Positions 58,143 through 64,000 of a stretch of DNA of 64,000 nt are shown here, in pieces. Under the pieces are notes generated by a model. It did not search any database. It saw only the letters and a program-made list of their open reading frames with translations, and was not told the origin of the DNA. How positions within the stretch are numbered: the stretch's first letter is position 1; the number at the start of each line of letters is the position of its first letter. The stretch comes from Micromonospora_J zhanjiangensis. GTDB lineage: Bacteria > Actinomycetota > Actinomycetes > Mycobacteriales > Micromonosporaceae. Both the position numbers and the translations under genes were made by a program. The stretch is from assembly GCF_042650605.1 (NCBI RefSeq), contig NZ_JBHSBN010000022.1:1-64000 (forward strand). Reading direction: 5' to 3'.

Positions 58143-58372
58143 CGGTCCGGCCGCACCGCCACCGCACCGCCCCCGCGCCCCCAAACCCCCAACGGCCCTC
58201 CCTGCCCCACTCCCCCCAGCGCACCCCGCCTTCTCACCCCAACCACCCCTAAACGGACGATCCCCGCCCCGACCGTCGTCCCGCCCATCATGATCGTTAA
58301 CGCCCCTGACGTTCGACACGCCGGGAAATCACCGGCGCAGCCGTTAACGATCACCAAGACCTCCGCGCCGAG
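58141..58372. repeat. Dispersed intergenic repeat, copy 1 (232 bp)
   Basis: Near-identical to 63017-63231. It includes a pyrimidine-rich block (CACTCCCCCCAGCGCACC) and an inverted repeat TGATCGTTAACG at 58291-58302 with its exact complement at 58342-58353. It ends 2 bp before the amidase stop codon. Copy 2 lacks the right arm. Confidence 0.9.
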
Positions 58373-58373
58373 C

Positions 58374-60278
58374 TCAGAACCGGCCGCGATTCAGCGCCTT
58401 TTGCAGGGCCGTGACGGTCGCGTAGCCCCAGACACCGTCCACCGCCAGCCCCGCACCGATCATGGCGTTGAGGTGGCGCTGCACGGCCTTGACGGTGTTC
58501 GCTCCCCAGAGTCCGTCGACCGCCAGCCCGGCGTTGCTCCAGGTGTTGAGATGGCGTTGGAGTGCCTTGATGGATCCCGGTCCCCACTGCCCGTCGACGG
58601 CCGCGCCGGTGACCCGCTGAAGCGCCCGTACCGTCGCCGGCCCGAAGCTCCCGTCGACCGCCAGCAGCGCGCCTTCGTCGAAGTACGCCTGGTACGCGGC
58701 CTCGGTATCGGGCCCCCACAGGCCGTCCGCCGACACCCCGAGTTGTCCCTGCAACCAGCGGACGCCGGTGTCGGTGCTGGGTCCCCAGATCCCGTCGACC
58801 GCCAGCGGCGGCGCGTACCCGAGCCGGTTCACCGATGTCTGCTGCGACGCGACCGAACGCACCGACGTCATGCCACCGGCGGACGTACCGCCGCCGTACC
58901 GGGCCAGGTACGCCGCCTCGGTGTTCGGCCCCCACAGCCCGTCCGCCGTGACGTTGAGCTGCCCCTGCACCCACTTGACCCCGGCATACGTCTTCGGGCC
59001 CCAGAGCCCGTCGACATCCAGCGCCGGGACATAACCGGCCTGGTTGACCGCCTTCTGCTGAGAGGCGACCGACCGTACGGAGGTCATGCCGGTGCCGTCG
59101 CCGCCGTTGCTGGGGTCGGTGTCGCTGATCGGCGGTACGGTGTCGGTCATCATGCCGTTCTGCACCCAGGTCCGCAGTTGCGAGCCGGGACAGTCGGTGG
59201 CGTTGCCGGGCAGTTGCCCGTGGTACGTCTTGGCGAGGGTCCGGCCGACGTGTTGGTTGGCCCGTTCGTAGAGGGCCCGGAGCGAACGCAGGGCGGCTGT
59301 CGTCACGTCACCGTCCGAGCCGATGAAGCAGGCGCCGATGTGGGTCACGTTGTGGCCGCTGGCGTGGGCGCCCTCCACATCCCAGCCGCGTCCCTCGTAG
59401 ACCCGTCCAGCGGTGTCGACCAGGAAGTTGTAGCCGATGTCGGACCAGCCGTTGCTGTCCATGTGGTAGTTCTGGATCGCCCGCACCGTAGCCGTGGGCG
59501 GGCTCGCCGAGTGGTGGACGGTGAACCCGACCCGCTGGCCGGTGGCCACCCGGACGACCTCCCGGGGCGGCCGCGCTCCCCACCGCCATCGTGGAAGGAT
59601 GGTCACCTCGGCGGACGGCGGCGACGGGGGCGGCTCGAGCTGGCCGCCCGTCACGTACGCGTAGAGCTTGTTCCCGGGACATTCGGTTGTGGCCACGTCC
59701 CGGTGGCCCTTGATCTGCGGGCCGGCGGAACCGTTCTGCCGCAGGTAGCCCACGAGATCACGGATGGCCCGGACCATCGCGGCACTGGGTACGTCGTCCC
59801 CCCAGTCGCCGGGCAGGATGCTCGTACCGATCATTCCCATGACGGCGTAGTAGTTCTGGTTCGCGCCGGGCGTCTCCGTGTCGTTGGCACCCGACCGGAC
59901 GGACATGCCGCGCCCCTCGAAGATGAAGCCGTGCTGGCAGACCACGAAGTTGTACGCGATGTCGGTCCAGCCCCCCTCGAATCCCTCGAGTTGGACGTCA
60001 CGCAACTGCTGGTAGCAGTCCGCGTGATTGGCGGCCGGGTCCCAGGTGTCGGTCTGGCCCTTGTGGTGCACGATCACTCCGCCGACCCACGGTGTCCACG
60101 AGTACTTCGTCAGGTCCTCCCGCGCCGGCAGGGCGAGCCAGTGCGAACGGGGAATGATGTCGACCACCGCCGCCGCCCGGGCTGACGAGCCGGGACGGAT
60201 CGCGGGTACGGCCAGCGCGGACACGGCTGCGGTGCCACCGATGAGCAGTTGTCGCCGACTGATCGGCACCTCGGTCAT
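58374..60278 (-). CDS. Tat-exported double-domain peptidoglycan amidase (PGRP/Amidase_2)
   Basis: 634 residues with GGAGGGGAC upstream. Twin-arginine signal (SRRQLLIGGTAAVSALAVPA). Two amidase_2/PGRP domains: about 38-215 with VIVHHKGQ and IKGHRDVATTECPGN, and about 228-395 with FTVHHSASP, GRVYEGRGWDVEGAHASGHN and YHGQLPGNATDCPGS; both keep His-His and His/Cys zinc ligands. From about 415 to 634 there are eight VDG.WGP.T-type peptidoglycan-binding repeats. Cleaves N-acetylmuramoyl-L-alanine bonds outside the cell; could act in remodelling or against competitors. Unusually repeat-rich. Confidence 0.9.
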   Translation of the reverse strand: MTEVPISRRQLLIGGTAAVSALAVPAIRPGSSARAAAVVDIIPRSHWLALPAREDLTKYSWTPWVGGVIVHHKGQTDTWDPAANHADCYQQLRDVQLEGFEGGWTDIAYNFVVCQHGFIFEGRGMSVRSGANDTETPGANQNYYAVMGMIGTSILPGDWGDDVPSAAMVRAIRDLVGYLRQNGSAGPQIKGHRDVATTECPGNKLYAYVTGGQLEPPPSPPSAEVTILPRWRWGARPPREVVRVATGQRVGFTVHHSASPPTATVRAIQNYHMDSNGWSDIGYNFLVDTAGRVYEGRGWDVEGAHASGHNVTHIGACFIGSDGDVTTAALRSLRALYERANQHVGRTLAKTYHGQLPGNATDCPGSQLRTWVQNGMMTDTVPPISDTDPSNGGDGTGMTSVRSVASQQKAVNQAGYVPALDVDGLWGPKTYAGVKWVQGQLNVTADGLWGPNTEAAYLARYGGGTSAGGMTSVRSVASQQTSVNRLGYAPPLAVDGIWGPSTDTGVRWLQGQLGVSADGLWGPDTEAAYQAYFDEGALLAVDGSFGPATVRALQRVTGAAVDGQWGPGSIKALQRHLNTWSNAGLAVDGLWGANTVKAVQRHLNAMIGAGLAVDGVWGYATVTALQKALNRGRF

Positions 60279-60322
60279 GGTCAGTCCCCTCCGTCACCCG
60301 AGGTCATGGCGATGTTCGGGCA

Positions 60323-60339
60323 TACCTCGATTAGAGGTA
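60323..60339. promoter_or_regulatory. Inverted repeat upstream of the amidase gene
   Basis: TACCTC-GATTA-GAGGTA, 45 bp before the amidase ATG. Six-bp arms and AT-containing centre; a modest operator candidate. Confidence 0.4.
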
Positions 60340-60414
60340 CCGGCGGTGGACCGGTGGAAGGCGCCGTCTGTTCGGGCCTGTACGAATTCGTTCAACAGCG
60401 TTTCGGCCACTCAC

Positions 60415-62913
60415 CTACCGGCCGAGATCCGCTCGGACCTCCGACGCCTCGGCCAGCGCTCGCTGTTTCGCCGCGTGGTCACCCATTTCGCCCGCCGCGA
60501 CCGCCGCGGCGTCCAGGCCCAGGGCCAGCCAGTGCCAGGAACCGATCCGCCGCCAGATCGCCGCCGCCGAGCACGCGCGGGCATAGGCCAGCCGGGGACG
60601 GCCGGCGGCGAGTTGCGCATGGGCGAGGTGGTAGAGCACGCACGCCTCGCCCCACCGGTTGGCGTACTCCCGATAGGTGCCGAGGCATTCCGCGAGCAGG
60701 CGCCGCCCACGTCCGGCGTGCCCCTGCCGGACCAGCACGTCACCCAGCCAGCACAGGGAATGATTGGCTGCGAGCCGGTCGCCGATACCGGTGCTGATCT
60801 CGGCGGCGCGTTCGAAGAAATCCGCGGCGAGGTCATAGTCGCCACGCGCGCGGTACACCAGACCCAGTCCGCGCAACACCTGCGATTCACCGGGCTGGTA
60901 GCCCGCGGCGCGGCTGAGTTCGAGGCACCCGCGAAACCGGTACTCGGCCTCGGCCAGGTCGCCGCGTTCGAGGTGGACCACGGCACTGCCGTTGATGGCG
61001 TAGACGAGGCCGTTGCGGTTGCCGGCCGAACGGGCGAGCATCCGCGCCCTTTCGAAATAGGTGAGCGCCACGTCGTAGCGACCGATGAGCCGGTTGACGT
61101 AGGCCAGGCCCGCCGTCGCACTGGTGATGTATTCAAGGTCGTCGGTCGAGCCGTAGGCGAGGGCGCTCTCGAAATGCCCGATGGCCTCCGGGTACCGGTC
61201 GACGATGGTCGCCAGTTCACCGAGCGAACGGTGCAGCTTCGCGGCCGTGCGCAGGTCTCCGAGCGCGAGCACGCGCGTCAACGCATGACCCTGCACCCGC
61301 TGCCAGTCGTCGAAGAAACATCGGATCTGCAGGAACGTTGTCATCGACACGGCCAGACAGCCGGCCAGCGTCGCGGCCCGCCCGACCAGTACCCGGTCCG
61401 CGATGGACATGAGAAACCGGTGCTCGGCGTCGAACCAGGCCAACGGATCGCGCAGGAGCGGTTCGACGACCTCGTCCGGCAGCGTCCAGTGTGCCTCCCG
61501 GTGGTCGCTGATGCCCTGAAAGTCAGCGCTGAGCCGATGGTCCGCGTTCCACGCGATCTGCAGGCTCGCCCCCAGTAGCCGCCGCAGCGCGTCGTCCCGG
61601 TCGCCCGGGTCGTCGTCGCGCAGCGCCAGCTCGTGTGCGTACAGCGCGACCAGGTCGTGCATCCGGTAACGAAGCCCACTGCCGTTCATGGTGTACGGCT
61701 CGATCAGGTGCACCTCCAGCAGCTGGTCGAGCAGGTCCTCCGTCTCGGCCGGGGAGATGTCGAGCAGGGCGGTGAGCGCCCACGGCGCGAAGTCGGTGGT
61801 CACGCACATGCCGAGAACTCGCAGAGCGGACCGCGCCGGCGGGGTGAGCATGCAGTAGGACAGATCGACGCTGGCGCGTACCGCGACGTCTCCGACGGTC
61901 AGTTCGTCGAGCTTGCGCCGCTCGTCCGCCAGCGCCTCCGCCATCGCCTGAAGCGACAGGTGCGGCCGGGCGGCCAGCCGCGCGCCCGCGACCCAGACCG
62001 CCAACGGGAGCCGGCCGCACTCCTCGACGATGTTCTCGGCGGACGCCTGGTCGGTCCGGGTGCGTTCCGCACCGGCCATGTCGCTCAGCAGCGTCACCGC
62101 CTCCTGGGTGGTCAGGTTGCCCAGCGGCAGGCGCGTCCCGTCCAGGTCGGCAAGGCTGGCCCGACTGGTCACGACGGCGGCGCACCCGGCGCCGCTCGGC
62201 AGCAACTGGCGGACCTGCTTGGCATCTGCCGCGTTGTCGAGGACCACCAGTACCCGCCGCCGGGCGAGCAGGGTGCGATAGAGATGCACCCGGCTGATCG
62301 TTTCCGGAGGGATGTCACTGCTGCGCACCCCCATCGCGCGCAGAAACAGTCCGAGTACAACCCCGGGGTTCGCCGGGTCGAGGCCGGCACCGCCGAGATC
62401 GACGTACAGTTGGCCGTCGGGAAAGTCCGGCACGAGTTGGTGCCCGATCTGGACCGCGAACGTCGTCTTGCCGATCCCGGCAGCGCCGATCAGGACGAGA
62501 GTCGCCGGCTGCCGGGTGACATCGCACAGCGCCTGTCGCGCCGCGGCCAGCTCATCCCGACGGCCGACGAAGCGCGGCTGGCCCGGTGGCAGCAGGCAGG
62601 GCGCTCCGGGTGCGTTCTCCCGGTTCGACGCCGCGCTCGCAATGCGACGACGCGCGTGGACCCAGCGCGCGACACCTTCTGCCGACTCGCCGAAGGCGCC
62701 CATCAACGCGGTCAGAAGATCGATGTGCGGCAGCGAGTCACGGGTCAGGGCACTGGCGACGGTGCTGGCCGGAAGGCTGTCGCCGCGGGCTCTGGCCCGG
62801 CGCTCCAGGTCCCGATAGGACAGTCCGGACCAGACCTTGAACTGACGTAGGCACTCGACGAACTCGCTGGGCGTGGCTGCTCCGCTCGGATCCGGCGCAT
62901 CCCGATCCCGCAT
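60415..62913 (-). CDS. XRE-NB-ARC-TPR (STAND) transcriptional regulator
   Basis: 832 residues. N-terminal helix-turn-helix (about 12-75: FVECLRQFKVWSGLSYRDLERRARARGDSLPASTVASAL). NB-ARC ATPase with P-loop LIGAAGIGKTTFAVQIG near 140, RRVLVVLDNAADAKQVRQLLP (Walker B) and CGRLPLAVWVAGARLAARPHLSL. C-terminal TPR array about 500-820 (LGELATIVDRYPEAIGHFESALAYG; YFERARMLARSAGNRNGLVYAINGSAVVHLERGDLAEAEYRF). AfsR-like relative without a SARP DNA-binding domain. A leaderless promoter overlaps direct repeats, so self-control is likely. Confidence 0.88.
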   Translation of the reverse strand: MRDRDAPDPSGAATPSEFVECLRQFKVWSGLSYRDLERRARARGDSLPASTVASALTRDSLPHIDLLTALMGAFGESAEGVARWVHARRRIASAASNRENAPGAPCLLPPGQPRFVGRRDELAAARQALCDVTRQPATLVLIGAAGIGKTTFAVQIGHQLVPDFPDGQLYVDLGGAGLDPANPGVVLGLFLRAMGVRSSDIPPETISRVHLYRTLLARRRVLVVLDNAADAKQVRQLLPSGAGCAAVVTSRASLADLDGTRLPLGNLTTQEAVTLLSDMAGAERTRTDQASAENIVEECGRLPLAVWVAGARLAARPHLSLQAMAEALADERRKLDELTVGDVAVRASVDLSYCMLTPPARSALRVLGMCVTTDFAPWALTALLDISPAETEDLLDQLLEVHLIEPYTMNGSGLRYRMHDLVALYAHELALRDDDPGDRDDALRRLLGASLQIAWNADHRLSADFQGISDHREAHWTLPDEVVEPLLRDPLAWFDAEHRFLMSIADRVLVGRAATLAGCLAVSMTTFLQIRCFFDDWQRVQGHALTRVLALGDLRTAAKLHRSLGELATIVDRYPEAIGHFESALAYGSTDDLEYITSATAGLAYVNRLIGRYDVALTYFERARMLARSAGNRNGLVYAINGSAVVHLERGDLAEAEYRFRGCLELSRAAGYQPGESQVLRGLGLVYRARGDYDLAADFFERAAEISTGIGDRLAANHSLCWLGDVLVRQGHAGRGRRLLAECLGTYREYANRWGEACVLYHLAHAQLAAGRPRLAYARACSAAAIWRRIGSWHWLALGLDAAAVAAGEMGDHAAKQRALAEASEVRADLGR

Positions 62914-62919
62914 GGGCCG

Positions 62920-62958
62920 ACCTTACCGCGCCCACCGACTTCGTACAGCTTCGTACAG
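62920..62958 (-). promoter_or_regulatory. Leaderless promoter with 10-bp direct repeats over the -35
   Basis: On the minus strand TAAGGT (62925-62920) lies 6 nt before the ATG at 62913. Two exact tandem copies of CTTCGTACAG (plus strand) at 62939-62948 and 62949-62958 cover the -35 position. Activators of the SARP/AfsR type bind short direct repeats there, though with 11-bp period. Confidence 0.65.
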
Positions 62959-63319
62959 CCGTCCGATATCCGATCTGGTTGATGTCGGAATCGGCCCCAG
63001 GTTGCCGCCGACGGCCACCGGCCCGGCCGCACCGCCACCGCACCGCCCCCGCGCCCCAAAACCCCAACGGCCCTCCCTGCCCCACTCCCCCCAGCGCACC
63101 CCGCCTTCTCACCCCAACCACCCCTAAACGGACGATCCCCCACCCCGGTCGCCATCCCGCCCATCATGATCGTTAACGTCCCTGACGTTCGACACGCCAG
63201 GAAATCACCGGCCCAAGACCTCCGCGCCGAGGGTCACGAGTGGCGAGGCATGGTGCGGGGCGGGGATGCGGGGCATGGGGCGTGGGAGGGCGGAAGGTGG
63301 GAGGGCGGGGCGGGCCGCG
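62959..63319. other. Gene-free region holding a repeat and a G-rich stretch
   Basis: About 360 bp with no supported gene. It contains the second copy of the dispersed repeat (63017-63231) and a G-rich tract on the plus strand at about 63254-63317, with many GGG/GGGG runs. Apparent ORFs across it are unsupported. Confidence 0.6.
63017..63231. repeat. Dispersed intergenic repeat, copy 2 (215 bp)
   Basis: Aligned with 58141-58372 throughout, except for a 17-bp deletion that removes the right arm of the CGTTAACGATCA inverted repeat. The left arm survives at 63167-63178. It lies upstream of the NB-ARC gene and downstream of the 102-aa gene. Confidence 0.9.
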
Positions 63320-63628
63320 TCAGGCGGCCTGGGGGAGATCGGCGGCAGGCCCGCCGATCAGGCGGCGAAGCAGCGGTACGAGCTTGACGGCCTGGGCCAG
63401 GTCGATCGGCCACCGCTCGACGTCATCACCGACGGAGAGTTCCAGCAGCACGCCGGTGCGCTCGGTTGGACCGACGTCCATGCGCCACAGGCCGGCACCG
63501 ATCTGGAACACTTCGTCGCCGCCCGGTGCAGCGCTGACCAGTGCGGACAGGTGCAGACCGCCGGACGAGGCGCATTCCGGGCCACGCAGGCACCAGGGTG
63601 GGTGAGCAGGGTTGGGTATGTTGTTCAT
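63320..63628 (-). CDS. 102-aa hypothetical protein
   Basis: 102 residues from the ATG at 63628 (AAAGGACCC upstream). Starts MNNIPNPAHPPWCLRGPECASSGGLH, which has two close Cys and two His. The rest is a beta-rich segment (GDEVFQIGAGLWRMDVGPTERTGVLLELSVGDDVERWPIDL) and a C-terminal helix (AVKLVPLLRRLIGG). Resembles small actinobacterial proteins encoded next to GntR regulators. Divergent from the GntR gene at 63846, a probable regulator. Confidence 0.68.
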   Translation of the reverse strand: MNNIPNPAHPPWCLRGPECASSGGLHLSALVSAAPGGDEVFQIGAGLWRMDVGPTERTGVLLELSVGDDVERWPIDLAQAVKLVPLLRRLIGGPAADLPQAA

Positions 63629-63845
63629 GGGCCGGGTCCTTTCCGGTCAAGGCCCGGGGGTACGGAGGTCGCATCTCCACCCCGGGCCGCCTCAAATTCT
63701 CATGTCCGACCAGCTCCATCGATGTCACCCGGCGGAGCGGCCCGATCCCCTCAACCTATGACCTTAGGGCACTTCTGGTCAATGGCTACTTGAGGTAGGG
63801 GGTGGGGCCATGATCTGATTGGCGGGCCACCCAAGGGAGCCGCTC
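63629..63845. promoter_or_regulatory. Divergent region between 102-aa gene and GntR
   Basis: 217 bp. GACCTTAGGGCAC, GGTCAATGGCTACTTGAGG near 63760-63795 is AT-richer than the rest and may hold the GntR promoter or operator. AAGGGAGCCGCTC is the GntR ribosome binding site. Confidence 0.4.
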
Positions 63846-64000
63846 ATGCCGTACGAAGCCGCCTACGAACGCATCGCCCGCGAGTTGCGCGACCGCATCG
63901 TCAGCGGGCAACTGAAACCCGGTGACCGGTTGCCGTCGCTCAGTCAACTCAAGGCGGAGTACGGCGTCTCCGACACGGTCATCCGCAACGTCATGCTGAT
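63846..64000 (+). CDS. GntR family regulator, N-terminus only (runs off window)
   Basis: The first 51 codons encode MPYEAAYERIARELRDRIVSG, then QLKPGDRLPSLSQLKAEYGV and SDTVIRNVM, a complete GntR winged-helix DNA-binding start. The effector domain lies past the window's end, so the subfamily cannot be told. The ATG at 63846 follows AAGGGAGCCGCTC. It likely controls the divergent 102-aa gene or itself. Confidence 0.88.
   Translation, partial: MPYEAAYERIARELRDRIVSGQLKPGDRLPSLSQLKAEYGVSDTVIRNVML

Noticed and set aside
58143..58319. 59-residue N-terminal extension of the 457-aa protein
   Set aside because: It is encoded by the dispersed repeat; the same peptide can be read from the second copy at 63017-63167 where no such gene follows.
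56526..60185. 1,219-residue open frame on the plus strand antisense to the amidase and 457-aa genes
   Set aside because: Low-complexity Arg/Pro/Gly/His-rich translation, no ribosome binding site or domain, and it is antisense to well supported genes. Long open antisense frames are expected at this GC content.
1..64000. CRISPR arrays, tRNA or rRNA genes, phage attachment sites
   Set aside because: No array of regularly spaced repeats, no tRNA-like TTCRANNC/acceptor pairing and no rRNA stretches were seen on either strand by eye.

Overview
The window reads as a chromosomal segment of a high-GC actinomycete, most likely a Micromonosporaceae (Micromonospora-like). The evidence is GC-rich third codon positions, frequent GTG starts, leaderless promoters (TANNNT 6-7 nt before the start codon), mycothiol synthesis (MshC), an F420-dependent LLM oxidoreductase, XRE-DUF5753/DUF397 pairs, SigB/F-type sigma, GpgS and SecA2. 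I saw no CRISPR array, rRNA or tRNA.

Layout. 1-1227: the 3' end of an IS1380-like transposase, then a complete IS5-type element with perfect terminal repeats and a two-frame transposase. 1505-8910: housekeeping genes (PAC2 protein, aldo/keto reductase, GntR regulator, MshC, the conserved trio SCO1664/DUF3090/histidine phosphatase, UppP). 8986-19644: LLM oxidoreductase, second aldo/keto reductase, M20 hydrolase, hemerythrin protein, LysR regulator, a ClpC-like unfoldase operon and a NYN-domain protein. 19833-24518: a tight four-gene cassette of unknown function (86-aa helical protein, 345-aa repeat protein, FtsK/HerA ATPase, coiled-coil membrane protein). 24621-27188, minus strand: an operon of an 80-aa peptide made of three 21-aa repeats, a JmjC/cupin oxygenase, a 116-aa protein and an AbiEii-like nucleotidyltransferase. 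It resembles a ribosomal peptide-modification cluster and is my first choice for an undescribed system.

27541-34583: OFA-family MFS transporter with its small partner protein, an XRE-DUF5753/DUF397 regulatory locus, a secreted CBM2 hydrolase behind a perfect 13-bp inverted repeat, an MFS exporter and a DUF72 remnant. 34607-45307: GH15-DUF2267 fusion, DksA/TraR protein, uridine-kinase-like protein, winged-helix regulator, cysteine dioxygenase plus rhodanese with a candidate sulfur-regulated operator, DUF3500 protein, a divergent reductase/AraC pair, DUF2231 protein, and a GAF-ANTAR regulator behind a short upstream ORF. 45516-55310: SecA2, sugar dehydrogenase/Gfo-Idh pair, GpgS plus GT4, DUF4383 protein, solitary CtaD. 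55412-64000: sigma factor fused to a STAS domain lacking the usual serine, an unrecognised 457-aa protein, a Tat-exported double amidase with eight peptidoglycan-binding repeats, an XRE-NB-ARC-TPR regulator with direct repeats over its promoter, and a GntR gene running off the end. Two copies of a 0.2-kb intergenic repeat flank the amidase and NB-ARC genes.

Functional assignments come from motif and family recognition by eye; no database search was run.
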